A DNA stretch of 64,000 nucleotides from Cunninghamella blakesleeana (Eukaryota; Mucoromycota; Mucoromycetes; Mucorales; Cunninghamellaceae), in assembly GCA_017871115.1 (NCBI GenBank), contig JAFCIZ010000006.1, positions 3,100,001 through 3,164,000 of the forward strand, written 5' to 3'. The notes beneath the pieces are model-generated. The model searched no databases and had not been told where the DNA came from. It saw only the letters and a list, made by a program, of their open reading frames with translations. The position numbers and the translations under genes are program-made. Position 1 is the first letter of the stretch, and each line of letters starts with the position of its first letter. This document shows, in pieces, positions 25,824-38,143 of this stretch.

Positions 25824-26984
25824 GCAGGTAGATATACAAGTGATGTATTTTTTTTTTTTTTTTCAAAAAAAAAAAAGAATCGATTATTCATTTTTTAATA
25901 ATCGATGATCGATGGTATTTTTTATTCTATTTCAAAATTAGTTTTAATTAAAAATAAAAACAATAGGTAATAAATAGGGGAAACTACGTATGTACGTAAA
26001 GCATTTTTTAACGTTAAATTATAAATTTATATATATTTGGTATGATTGATATAAAGAACAATCAATACATTGCTCTTTTTCTTTTCTTTCTTTTCTCACT
26101 CTTTCACTCCCCTTATTATTTATTTATTTATTTATTTATTTTTCCCAAAGAAAGGTCTTTTTATAGTTATAGTTCTTTTTGTTTTTAAGATTTTCCGCCA
26201 TTTTATTTGTTACTCCTCGTTATTATATATCCTTAAAAACTGATTGGTTTATAAAACAAGTCCTTTAACGTATAATCTTAATAACGTTCAAAAACGTACC
26301 AATGATTTACCCTAGGGGAAGGTTAACTTTAAAAAGAAAGTTAGCCAATTTCATTTCATTTTATTATATTTCATTTTATATTATTTTTGGAGATAAAAAA
26401 AGAAAAACACATCATTATCGTTCATCGTTAAAAAAAAAAAAAAAAATGAGAGAAGGGAATGTTTAGATCCCAGAATTACAAATAAATTCCTTATTTGATT
26501 TTTATTAACATAATATTTATATATATGTAAATATATATATGTAAATATATATATAAATATATATATATATTTAAAGTATGCATTTTTTATTTATTTATTG
26601 AACAGATGATTATTATGATATATATATATATATATAAGAAAAGCAAAAACAATAATAATAAAGATGAAAGAAAAAAAAAGAGAGAGATAAAAATAAAAAA
26701 AAATATAGAAAATAAAGATTGACATGAAGGGGAAACTGAGGGATAAACTATAATTTCTACTATAGGAGGGAAAAATACCCAAAAGTATAAAAAAGTAATT
26801 CATAATAATTATAATAATAATAGGAGGGCTAGACATATACTATTATTTCAATATCTATTTTTTTTTTTTTTGATGCGTCATAAATAATACATACAGTGCT
26901 TATTCCCCCTCATATTATAATTTTTTATATATATCCTTTTCTAAATTTATTCTCCCTAATATGTACATTTTTTTTAAAATAGTC

Positions 26985-27030
<46 letters not shown>

Positions 27031-27999
27031 CATTTTAAGAATAAAGATTTTTCAGAGTCAAACTGATTTATCATAATAATCATAATCAAAATCAAAACCA
27101 CGATAATATTTCATATCATTCTTTAAAACCATTTCAAATATCATTTAAAACGAAACCAATTCATCATATATTTATATTAAAAAAAAGTTTGGTATCGGAA
27201 TTTAAATACGCGTTTATGCAAAAGAAGGTTTTATTTTTTGACCAAAAAAGGGTTACCCCATGTTTCTCCCCTTCGCACATCCACTCACTCACACTTTCTC
27301 TTTATCCCTTTATCCCTTTTTTATTCTTTACCTTTGCTTAAGGTTCCCCTTTAATTGTTGTAATATTTGTCATAATAGATGGTGCTTTTATTAGTTATAT
27401 ACTAAACATACTGAAAAATCTTTTGGTGATTATATAAAAAAATTGTTCTAAAATTTATATATATATATAAAAAGGTAGAAAATCATAGTAAAAAATAGGG
27501 AGATGTTTATAATAAAATGATGATTAAAATATATACAAGTTATTTGATATATAATAATAAATATGTAATATAAAGAAAAAAAATAAGATGTATATGCGTG
27601 TATGTGTATATGTAATTGATGTAAAAAAAAAAAAAAATCAAAATAAAAAAAAAAAAAAGTCAACTAGCTAATATTTTAATAAAGCAATTTCGGTTGATTA
27701 TTTTTTTTTTTTTTTTTTTTTTTTTGAGCCCTTTTTATTTCTCTCATTTTTTTTTTTTTCTTTTTCTTCTTTTTCTTTTTTCTTTCTTTCTTTCTTTTAC
27801 TTCTTCGTTTTTTTTTTTATTACTTTTATTGTATTTCAATTTTCTGTATATACTCTTTTTTTTTTAAAAAAAAAAAAAAAATTATATTTTCTTTAATCCT
27901 TTAACTTAATATTTTAATTCTATAATATTTTAATTATTTTTTATTACTTATTTTTCCATTCATCCATTCAAGTGGGTAATAAGTAATTAATTAATTACA
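25451..27999. other. Long intergenic region upstream of the H+-ATPase
   Basis: 2.55 kb without a supportable gene. It contains a T-run/A-run junction at 25700-25739 (about 30 A), (TTTA)n and (TAA)n tracts (25556-25632, 25795-25822, 26987-27030), and several mirrored T/A blocks. A few less AT-rich patches (26280-26345 and 27215-27315, with CCTAGGGG and GGGGT/ACCCC-like runs) may hold regulatory sites for the downstream H+-ATPase, but I cannot assign factors. Confidence 0.55.
27690..27860 (+). promoter_or_regulatory. Pyrimidine-rich core promoter tract of the H+-ATPase gene
   Basis: A nearly continuous T/C stretch ends about 140 bp before the ATG at 28000. Such CT blocks precede highly expressed fungal genes, and the downstream gene shows the strong codon preference of an abundant protein. 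Functional role is inferred. Confidence 0.45.
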
Positions 28000-30956
28000 A
28001 TGTCACATCATCCAGAAGATGAAAAGAAAACCGAAGTTCAATTTGAAGAACATGAACATGTTGAACATAAAGATGATATCTCACCCGAATTAGAGGCTTT
28101 ATTGCATACTGATACTACAACGGGGTTAAGTAGTCAAGAAATAGCAGAGCGTACGGCCCAGTTTGGTCCTAATGAATTGCCAGAACGAAAAACCAATCCT
28201 TTGATCAAATTTTTAATGTATTTCACGGGGCCCATTAGTTATTTGATTGAAATTTCATGTATCATTGCTGCTGTAGTAGGCGATTGGATTGATTTTGGGA
28301 TTATTTTGGCCCTTTTATTGATTAACGCTGTAATTGGGTATATCGAAGAAGCTAAAGCCGAATCAGCTTTAGATGCATTAAGACAAACATTGGCTTTAAA
28401 GACAAGAGCTTTTCGTGATGGCCAATTGGTGGAAATTGAAGTTCGTGATTTAGTTCCTGGTGATATTATTATTTTACGTATTGGTGATATTATCCCTGCT
28501 GATGCTAGATTGTTAGGTTTGGGCGCTAATGGCGAAGTCTCTGATGCTGAATTACAGATTGATCAATCGTCATTAACAGGTGAATCCTTACCAGTGTCTA
28601 AAAAGAAGGGGGCCACCGTTTATTCTTCCTCTATTGTAAAACAAGGACAACAATTGGCTGTGGTAACAAAGACTGGTGCTAATACATTTATTGGTCGTGC
28701 CGCAAACTTGATTGCTATTACTACCGAAGAAGGCCATTTCCAAAAGATTATTGGTAAAATTGGTAACGTATTGATCTGGTCTACAGTTGTTTTAGTTTTG
28801 ATTGTCTTTATTTATCAAATGGTCCGTTTCCGTGGTACTGAACAAGGTAACTGGAAATTGGTTCTTGAAAACTGCTTGGTATTAACGGTTGCTGCTATTC
28901 CCGTTGGCTTACCTACTGTGATGTCCGTAACCATGGCGGTGGGTGCAAAACAATTGGCCGCCAAAAAAGTAATTGTAAAACGTTTAACCGCTGTAGAAGA
29001 ATTGGCCTCTGTATCAGTTTTGTGTTCTGACAAGACTGGAACATTGACATTAAATGAATTGACTTTTGATGAACCTTGGTTGAATGGAGGATACACTAAA
29101 GATGATATTTTATTATATTCCTTTTTAGCTGCTGAACCAGGAGCAAACGACCCTATTGAAAGCGCTGTCCGTCGTGCTGCTGAAGATACTTTGGATATTT
29201 TAAAAAATCGACAAGATGTACGCCAAGTTCCTGGATATAAAGTGACTCAGTTCCAACCTTTTAACCCTGTTACAAAAATGACCCAAGCTACCATTTTGGA
29301 TTTAGATACTAACACTTCTTTCCGTGTTGCCAAAGGTGCCCCTCAAGTGATTACTAAATTGGTTGGTGGCCATGATGAAGCCGTCCATGCTGTGAATGAT
29401 TTAGCTCGTCGTGGTTTACGTGCTCTTGGTGTTGCTAAAACAACTGATGAAGCCATGGAAAAGTTTGAAATGGTAGGTATGATTTCTTTATTGGATCCCC
29501 CTCGTCCCGATTCTGCTGAAACAATCAAAAACTGCAATGCCCTTGGTGTAGATGTTAAAATGATTACTGGGGATCAACAGATCATTGCTAAAGAAGTTGC
29601 CGTTCGTTTAGGTATGGGTCGTGTTATTTTAGATGCTAATCATTTGGTAGATCCTACTAAATCCGAAGATGAAGTCACTGAACATTGTCAACGTGCTGAT
29701 GGTTTTGCCCAAGTTATTCCTGAACACAAATATCGTGTCGTAGAATTATTACAAAACAAAGGTCTTCTTGTTGGTATGACTGGTGATGGTGTAAACGATG
29801 CTCCAGCTTTGAAAAAGGCTAATGTAGGTATTGCTGTTTCTGACTGTACTGATGCTGCTAGATCCGCCGCTGATATTGTTTTATTGGCTCCTGGTTTGTC
29901 TACTATTACCGATGGTATTATTACTTCTCGTGCTATTTTCCAACGTTTAAGATCATATGCTTTATATCGTATTACTTCCACTATTCACTTTTTATTATTC
30001 ATGTTTGTTGTAACTCTTGTTGAAGACTGGACAATGCCTGCTGTATTATTGATTATGATTTGTGTTTTGGTAAGTGATACTATATATATATAAAAAATAA
30101 AATAAATTTGAGAGAAAAAAAAATCTTTTTTTAATCTCTATTTTTTTTTTTTTATAGAACGATGCTGCCACCTTGGTTATTTCTGTAGACAATACTGAAA
30201 TCTCCGAACGACCTGATAAATGGCGTATTGGTCAATTATTAACACTTTCTACTGTTCTTGCTGTTTTATTAGCTGCACTTTCTTTTGCTCACTTTTATGT
30301 TGCTCGTGATGTCTTCCATGTTTCTGATAATGAATTACATTCTATTATGTATTTACACATTTCATCAGGTACATATTATATATAAATATATATATAAATA
30401 TATTTAACGTAAATGATTTTTTTTATATATAATTTTCTTTTTTTTTCTCTCAATCTATTTTCATAGCCCCTCACTTTGTTATTTTCTCTACTCGAGTTCC
30501 TGGTTTCTGGTGGGAAAACATGCCAAGTTGGATTTTCTCAGTTTGTATTATCGGTACTCAAATTGTAGCATTATTCTTCTCAGTTTATGGTGTCTTTGGT
30601 GAAGCAGAAGGAGTAGCACCTTGTGGTTATGCTTGGGGTTTCGCAGTTTTAGGTATTTCTTTAGTTTACTTTATGGTTTTGGATGTAGTTAAAGTATATA
30701 TCTTTAGATCTTGGAGTTTTGAATTAACAGCCAAATTAGTTCCTGTCAAATCTCGACGTGAAAAATTATCTAATAGAAAATTAGATCAAGCACAATATTT
30801 ACGTGTACAAAATTCATGGAATAAGATTGCAAGGTAAAAAAAAAAAAAACAAAAAAAACAAAAAAAAAATCATTATTAAATCATTATTTATTTACTTGTT
30901 TTCATAGAATTTCCGAAGCTCATAACATTATTGCTGCATTACAAGTCAAACCATAA
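28000..30956 (+). CDS. PMA1: Plasma-membrane H+-transporting P3A-type ATPase
   Basis: Pumps protons out of the cell using ATP and sets the gradient that drives nutrient symporters. Four exons (28000-30069, 30158-30368, 30467-30833, 30908-30956) give 898 aa, close to the 918 aa of yeast Pma1. In order: cytosolic N-terminus rich in Glu/His; TM1-2 (TGPISYLIEISCIIAAVVGDW); actuator domain with LTGES (~residue 193); TM4 VAAIPVGLPTVMSVTMAVGA; phosphorylation site CSDKTGTLT with Asp at ~344; nucleotide-binding KGAPQVI; MITGDQ; hinge MTGDGVNDAPAL (~590-600); TM5-10. All catalytic motifs are intact. The C-terminal regulatory tail is short and basic, ending AALQVKP. Codons are visibly biased, suggesting high expression. 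Confidence 0.97.
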
Positions 30957-32993
30957 ATAATATATACACACATTTTATATATATATATATAATAATATAT
31001 TTTTATCATCTATCATTTATTTTATTTCTTTCTACGTATTATAATTATTTATTATTCTTATTATTATTTATTATTCTTATAAACTTTTGTCACAAATACC
31101 ATAGTAAATCGGTATGCGTAACAATTGATTAATAAACAAATAAAAAAAACATATATATCTTTCTCTTATAATAATAAATATTTCAAGTTAATTAGTGATT
31201 TTAATTAAGATAGAAAATATTTAAATAAATAAATAATAATAAACTAAATGGGGAAATTATTTTTTTTAAAAAACATCATTATATAATAAATAAACTATTA
31301 TTATCTTTTTGCTGGGGTACTACTTTTTTTAAATAAAATCACGAGTTTCTGTGTTTATTATTCCAAGACTACTTTCATCATCTTGGTAAACAATGATGCT
31401 GATTTTCTTATTTTAATTATCATTTATTTATTTATTTTTAAGTAAAAGTTTCGATAGCAATGTTACCATATTTGGATTATAAACAAAAGAGCCAAGAAAC
31501 TATTTACAAAAAAAAAAAAAAAGAGAGAGAGAGAGAGAAAACGAGAGACAGAGATCGCCTCAAAAAAGTTTAGAACTCCGAGAATATATTTTTTTCTCTT
31601 GGTTCTCTTTTTTTCTTTATTATTATTTATATACAACTTGACGACATCGATTTGTTTATTATTATTATTTTACCAATTCATTTATCTTTAAAAAAAAACA
31701 ATAAAATAACAATACGTATCATTTTTCTTTTTTTTTTTTAACCATCTGAACACATCACTCCGATGTTCACAGATTAATAAACGTCTGTGCACCCAATTTT
31801 TATATATTTTTTTATTCTTTAAACTAACCTTTTTATATAATTGGGGGGGAAAGGAAAAAATCATCGTTTTATTTTTAAAAAATGATCGATATAAAGGAAC
31901 CATCATCCTATTTTTTTTATTTTAATGTAACATGTGAAGAAATAAATTTGACAGATATCAGATTATATATATATATATATATATAAATATATACACATAC
32001 ATACATACATACATAACAAAGAAGTATATATTAAAAAGGAGTTTTATAAAAAAAGAGATTAATAATAATAATATAAAGCAATCACTATTTATATATATAC
32101 AAATGATATATAAATATATATTTATATAGCATTTATTTATATTTATATTTATATAAAATATGTTTACTTGGAATAATAATAATAGAATCATTCTTTTATT
32201 TTTTTCGACGGCCAAAGTCGGAAAACTAAACATTTTTTTTTTTTTTTTTAATTTTTTAATTCTTACATATATTGTACACAACTTTTATCAAGTTACACTT
32301 TTTTTTTTAAACATTCAAAGAAACCAAATTTGTATATTGTTACTTTCATATGGTTTATTAATAAACCCTTTTCTTTCATATGACATTAAATCATCATCCT
32401 TTCAAAAAAAAAAAAAAAAAAAAAGGTATGGAAACTAAAAGGTGATCATCGAAAATAAAAAACCAAAAAAAAAAAAAAGAAAAAGGAAAATCATTCACAC
32501 GACTTGATTATCGTCAAGGGAAAAAAAAAATTGAAAGAGAGAAAAAGAAAGAGAGAGAGAGAGAGAGAAAGATGGAAGGGTTAAAATGATAAAATTATAT
32601 TTATACTAGATCAAAGTTTATCGATTGAAGAGCCGATTAGAAAATGCATTGACCCACTATCCTTTTAACTAGTAGCATGTGAATATCAAGATTGAAATGT
32701 AAATAGTAATACAACTCGTTTTTACTCACTATATTTAAATTTGTTTTTTTTTTCATTTTTCATTTTTAGTAGTAATACTTTGGGGGACTTTATTATCAAA
32801 CACATGCATTGTAGCAAAATAATATATCAAACACTTTTTTTTTTAAAAATAAAAAAAAAGATAAACAATTACTTTTTTCACATGAAAATAATATAATAAG
32901 AGTGTCAAAAAAATATTATTATAATTAAGACGATAAACAACCCAATTTTTTTATTTATATAACCATTATCTCCCTAAAAGCCTTTTTTTGAAA

Positions 32994-33024
<31 letters not shown>

Positions 33025-33291
33025 AGCGTGGGTAACATAAAAATTAAAAAAATATTTTTTTTTATTCTTTTTTCTTCTTTCTCTTCTCTTTTTTTTTTTT
33101 CTTTTTCTTTTTTTTTTTTTTTTAAAAAAAAATATATATACATATTACATTTTATTTTATTTTTTTTCATATCCATCTTCTCTCAAGTTAATATTTAACA
33201 CGTTAATTAATCAATAAACAACAACATCCTTTATCTATCTATTTATTAAGTTAAAATACAACATTTGAAAGGAAAAAAAAAAAAAGAAAAA
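30957..33291. other. Long intergenic region before the perilipin-like gene
   Basis: 2.3 kb with no supportable gene: homopolymer T and A runs (for example 32229-32249, 32405-32424, 32997-33024, 33120-33131), (GA)n near 31520-31550 and 32545-32571, a (CATA)n tract near 31993-32013, and (TA)n. The last ~150 bp before the ATG at 33292 are less homopolymeric and probably hold the core promoter. Confidence 0.55.
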
Positions 33292-34941
33292 ATGGCTAGA
33301 CATCATCATCATCATCATCATCATGAAAATGGTAATTAAATTATTATTGATTATTGAATCACGTTGATATTTCTTTTGATAAGAATGATTGGGACTTTTT
33401 TTTTTTGTGAAAATTAAACTTGAAACAATCATCAAAAATAAAAATAAAAGCTTATCTAAAAAAGAGATGGAATGTTGGAATAATAATAAAAAAAAAAAAA
33501 AATTTAAGGGATTTAAAGATGTATCTATATAGGAAAATAAATTTACATTTATAAAGAATGAAATAGGATGAAATAGGATGAAATAGGATGATAAAATATT
33601 TATTCATGAAAACCTGTATACTTAAATTATTTATTTTTATTATTAAAAAAAGGAAATGGACATGTTAAGCATTCTGAATCCAATGGTCATGCGACAAAAG
33701 AAAACAATACCACCACTAACACCACCACCACCAACACCACTACTGAAAAGAAACAACAAACAAAAACCCGCTTTGTCTCACGTGTCACTTCCTTCCCTCT
33801 TGTTTCTGACAGTGTTTCCACCGTCTCCAATTTAGCCAACAAGACATACATTGGAAGATTCGCTATCAACACAGCCAACTCCACTTTGTCTACTGTCGGC
33901 AAATATACTAGCCAACAACCTGCTTATGTTCAAACTTACTACGAAAGCTATGTCCAACCTCATTTAGAAAAAGCTGACCAATTGGGCTGCAAATCCTTGG
34001 ACTTGCTTGAAACCCGCTTCCCTGTGGTCAAGGAACCTACTTCTAAATTAGTCGATGTCGTTCGTCAACCTTCCGCCCAAGTCATTGGTGGTGTTAAGGA
34101 ACGCTTAGACACAACCATTACTACCGTCAAATTGCCCGCTACCTATGCCAACAAACGCTTGGTAACCGTTGTTAGCGGCGTCGAAGCCCTTGTTGATAAA
34201 TACTTGCCCGCTCAAGATCAACAATCTAAAGACGAAAAGGATAGAGATATTAAAAAGGAAGGCGAAGAAAAAAAGAATATAGATGAAATGAACCAAGTTT
34301 ATCGTGCTTACGGCGTTTTAAATCAAGCTACTGCTCGCTTGACCCAAAAGGTTACTAATCAAGTGAAAACCACCGCCTCTGCTATCCCTAAATCTACCAA
34401 TGATTTGGCTCAATCTCAATATACCAAGGTCTCTGCTTTAATCCAAACCACCACCGATAATTTGAAATCCGTTCAAGCTACTTTAACACAATCCATCACC
34501 GTTTACGCCGAAGCTACTTCTAAAAAATTGCCCCCCGGTGTTCAAGAAAAGATTACCAAGTTACATCTTTCTACTACCGAACGTTTACAAGGTTTGACTA
34601 ATCAAGTCAATGTTCAATTAAATCAAGTCGTTACCTTTGTAAAATCTTCTTCTCAGCCTCCTGAATGGTTAAAATCCCGTGTTCTTTCCTTAGTAGACAT
34701 TGCCAACCATCAATTTGAATTGGTCCGTGCTGAATACACTCGTACCGATATTGCCTATAGTGAAAAGGCTAAGAACGTTGCTCATGGTTTACAAAATCAA
34801 GTTCTTCCCGTTTTACAAAACATTCAATCCCAATTGACTCATTATTCTCAATTAGCTCGTGAAAAGGCTGAAGCTGACTTGAAGGTTCCTTTAGGTTATT
34901 TAGGTTTGAACGTTTCAAATGCTGCTCCTCTTAAAGCTTAA
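33292..34941 (+). CDS. Perilipin-like lipid-droplet coat protein
   Basis: 442 aa from exons 33292-33331 and 33653-34941. After a His-rich start (eight consecutive His) and an Asn/Thr-rich linker comes the PAT-family opening RFVSRVTSFPLVSDSVSTVS. Then KTYIGRFAINTANSTLSTVGKY and a long series of amphipathic helices with 11-mer-like periodicity (ATARLTQKVTNQVKTTASAI, NQVNVQLNQVVTFVKSSSQ), and a C-terminal helical bundle. Perilipins coat lipid droplets and limit lipase access; fungal members include Mpl1 and Cap20. There is no signal peptide or transmembrane span. Codon use is strongly biased to C-ending, preferred codons, unlike most neighbours, consistent with an abundant protein. Family call rests on the N-terminal PAT motif and helix pattern. 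Confidence 0.75.
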
Positions 34942-35502
34942 ATAAATATATATTTTATTATTAAATTTAAAAAAAAAAAAAAAGGAAAACATAGATACAT
35001 AGATACATATATATATATATATATATATATACATTATATTATATGTTCATGTTTCTTTTTTTTCTTTTTTTCTTTTTTTTTCTTTTTTGTTCTTCTTTAT
35101 TCCTTATCTTTATTTTATTTTTATAATCAGAAGAAAAAAAAAATTTACACACCAAAAAAAAAAAAATATATAAACAAACAAACAAAGAAAAACAAATAAA
35201 AAAAATATATATATCCCCCTTTATCATATATTTATCTTTTATCCCACCTATTCTTATAACACCAACAATAATAACAATAATAAAAACAACAATAAACCTT
35301 ATAATGTTCTACAAAAAAAAAGTTCCATTTCCTCTTTTAATAATCTTTTTTTTTTTTATTCTATTTACATTAAAATTATAACTTTAATACTTGTTATATA
35401 TAAATGAATCAGTTAATGAAAATGCTACGAGTCTATTACTTAATCAAATAATTTAGGTAGTCGATGAATGATGAATGATTTCAATTGTATATTACTTATT
35501 AT
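34942..35502. other. Convergent intergenic spacer
   Basis: About 560 bp between the perilipin-like gene (+) and COX20 (-). (TA)n at 35006-35031 and homopolymer T/A runs. No gene seen. Confidence 0.55.
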
Positions 35503-36221
35503 CTATTGTTTGCTGGTGTCATCGTCGTTGTTGTTGTTTCTTAAAACCTCATCATCAATAACCACTTGAATACTTTTATTAATAGCTTCTTGTTTTAATT
35601 TTTGTTGTTTTGGACTAGAATCTGTTTCCTTGATAATTAATTGTAATCTTTCTAATTTTTGTTTTCTATCCATCTGACATACTTCGAAACTAACAATTGA
35701 TACACCACAAAAGGCCCCTACTGACCAATTAGCTGCTGAAGGTATTGATCCTATTTATATATATATATATATAATTATAGAATAAGATATCATCCATTTC
35801 ATATCAATATTTTCCTATCCCTTTCCTTTTTTTATATGTATTTTCATGTACTTTTGAGTATAAAACGAATGGCTCCTAAACCAAAAGCTGCACCTATAGT
35901 AATAATAATAAAACATAATATATGTTATATTTAGTTATATATATATATGTGAATGTGTTTGTATGTGTTTTACTTTTATTTATTTACTTATTCATTATTC
36001 TTATTACCTATCCCATAAAGTAAAGAGTTACGAGCACAGGGTATCTTACCAACGTCTTTAAAGTCTTCAACTTTGACAGTCTTTAAAAAAAAAAAAAAAA
36101 ACAGTACAAGTAAATAATAGTTATAGAAAAAAAAAATAGAAATATCAATAAGTATTAAATAAATGATAACCTTTAAAGCTTCCATATAATCAGATTTTTC
36201 AGGTACTCCGTCTGGTCTCAT
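35503..36221 (-). CDS. COX20: Cytochrome c oxidase assembly protein COX20
   Basis: 137-aa mitochondrial inner-membrane chaperone for newly made Cox2, part of complex IV assembly. Minus-strand exons 36221-36171, 36080-36008, 35893-35852 and 35750-35503. The family core is VGKIPCARNSLLYGIGAAFG followed by GLGAIRFIL and SAANWSVGAFCGVSIVSFEV with the closing C-x-x-D/R motif (EVCQMDRKQK). Two membrane spans are visible (LLYGIGAAFGLGAIRFIL and NWSVGAFCGVSIVSF). The C-terminal extension is Lys/Gln-rich and ends with Asn/Asp repeats, not part of the conserved domain. The third exon is only 42 nt. Divergent from the ATP synthase gamma gene, with which it shares a short promoter region. Confidence 0.88.
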
Positions 36222-36535
36222 TTTATAATATTTATATATATATAGTTCAATAAAAAAAATATATGGGTTGTAGTTAAAAAAAATAAAAGAATGAAAGGGA
36301 GAAAAAAAAAGCGGAAGTTAAATAATATATAAATTATTTTTTATAGTGATGACGCTTAAAAAAAAGGTGTAAAAAAAAAGGCCAATAATATCCCTTGCTT
36401 TTTTTTAATAGCAGCCGTAAAATTTTTTGTTTTTATTTTTTCTATTCCCTCCCCCCTCCCTTCCCTTTTATTTTTTTTTCTCTTTTTGAATTTTATAACC
36501 TTTTCTTTTAAGAAAAAAAATAATATAGAGAGAGA
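36222..36535. promoter_or_regulatory. Compact bidirectional promoter of COX20 and ATP synthase gamma
   Basis: Only 314 bp separate the two ATGs. The ATP3 side has a C/T-rich tract (36440-36490); the COX20 side is A-rich. Both products are mitochondrial inner-membrane respiratory components, so co-regulation is plausible. This is inference; no factor site is identified. Confidence 0.6.
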
Positions 36536-37241
36536 ATGTTGTCCACTACATCTCGTATTGCCGTTCGCCCTGCTCTTCGGTAATAATAATAATAATAATA
36601 AAATAATAAAAAATAGAATGAAATGGATTTTATTTAGATGGAATTATTATTATTAAATATCAACAAAAAACGATAAATTGAAAAAAAAATAATATAAACA
36701 GTCCAACACGTTTTATTCAATAAATAACAGCTACAGCAACTACAACAACAGCAATATGATATATATATATATATATATTTAAAATAAAAGAACATCTTTT
36801 TATTATATAAACGATTCATACAATAATAATAAAAACATAAATACATATGGATAGTTACTGATAGGTCTATTATTATAAATATTATTTTTTATATTAATAT
36901 AGCAATGGTGCTCAAACCCGTAACATGGCTACTTTAAAAGAAGGTATAAATATAGATAAATAGATGAATAAATAAATATTTTTATTTTAACACCATTTAT
37001 GTAACTGAAATATGAATTAATATTAATATATAAATATCTTTATTATATTATCTATTTATTTATTATTAAAAATAAAAAAAATAGTCCAATTACGTTTAAA
37101 GTCTGTTCAAAATATTGAAAAAATTACTGGTTCCATGAAAATGATTGCCTCCACCAAGGTTAACAAGGCTCAACGTGGTATGGAAGCTGCTCGTGCTTTT
37201 GGTGTCTCTTCTAATGGTAAGTTAATATTAGGATCATCATC

Positions 37242-37277
<36 letters not shown>

Positions 37278-38143
37278 TGTTAAAAACAAAATAAAAAAGT
37301 GATAATTCAAAAAAAAAATTGAGAGAAAGAATGAAAGAAGGAGAAAAAAATATAAAAATCATTTGCTTATTCTTTTTTTTCTTATATATATATAATTAGC
37401 TTTATTCAACAATGCTGAAACCAAACCTCTTGAAGGTAGCAAAACTTTATTCGTTGCCTCCTCCTCTGATCGTGGTCTTTGTGGTGGTATTCACAGTAGT
37501 GTCTCTAAAGCCACTCGTCGTGCTATTGCTGAAAAGCCCGAAGCTCCAGTTGTTGTTTTAGGTGATAAACCCAAAGCTCAATTAAGTCGTGCTGTCCGTG
37601 GTAACATTGCTATCACTTTTAATCAAATTGGTAAAAACATTCCTACCTTTGAAGAAGCTGCTTCTATTGCTGAAATCATCGAATCCTCTGGTATTGAATA
37701 TGATACCGTTGATATCATTTACAACAAATTCTTGTCTGCTATTTCTTATGAAGCCGATGTCATCCGTGCTTATTCTCAAGATACCTTCAAGGCCTCCGGT
37801 AACTTCGGTGCTTATGAAATCGAAGATGATGTCCTTGCCAACTTGCAACAATTCTCTTTAGCTAATGCTATCTACCATGCTATGGCTGAAGGTCATGCCG
37901 CTGAAATGTGTGCTAAGCGTGCTGCTATGGAAAATGCTACCAAGAATGCTGGTGAAATGATCACCAAATTAACTATGTTCTATAATCGTGGTCGTCAAGC
38001 TGTCATTACCAATGAATTGAGTAAGTTTAAAAAAAATAATAAAAACGATTTATATATATATATGTGTGTGTGTATGCGTGTGTCTAAACATTTTCCTTTT
38101 TCTTTTTATAGTTGATATTATTACTGGTGCTTCTGCTCTTTAA
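36536..38143 (+). CDS. ATP3: Mitochondrial ATP synthase F1 subunit gamma
   Basis: Central rotor shaft of F1 ATP synthase in the mitochondrial matrix. Exons 36536-36579, 36903-36943, 37085-37216, 37400-38020 and 38112-38143 give 289 aa. N-terminal presequence MLSTTSRIAVRPALR, basic and Ser/Thr-rich. Gamma-subunit core RLKSVQNIEKITGSMKMIA, SSDRGLCGGIHSSVSK, and the C-terminal helix MENATKNAGEMITKLTMFYN with RQAVITNELIDIITGASAL, the family's near-invariant ending. Highly biased codons in exon 4 suggest strong expression. All exons join in frame and the final 32-nt exon supplies the last ten codons. Confidence 0.97.

Noticed and set aside
26280..26345. CCTAGGGG/GTTAAC patch as an autonomous RNA gene or origin
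   Set aside because: No tRNA fold, no box elements, no repeat; left as possible regulatory sequence only.
31958..32438. Overlapping frames on both strands in the region upstream of the perilipin-like gene
   Set aside because: Built from poly-T/poly-A and (TA)n tracts translated as Phe/Lys/Ile/Tyr; no complexity typical of protein.
33292..33331. Possible cloning-vector His-tag contamination
   Set aside because: The CAT tract is followed by a native GT-AG intron and a genuine perilipin-like exon in frame; no vector sequence around it.
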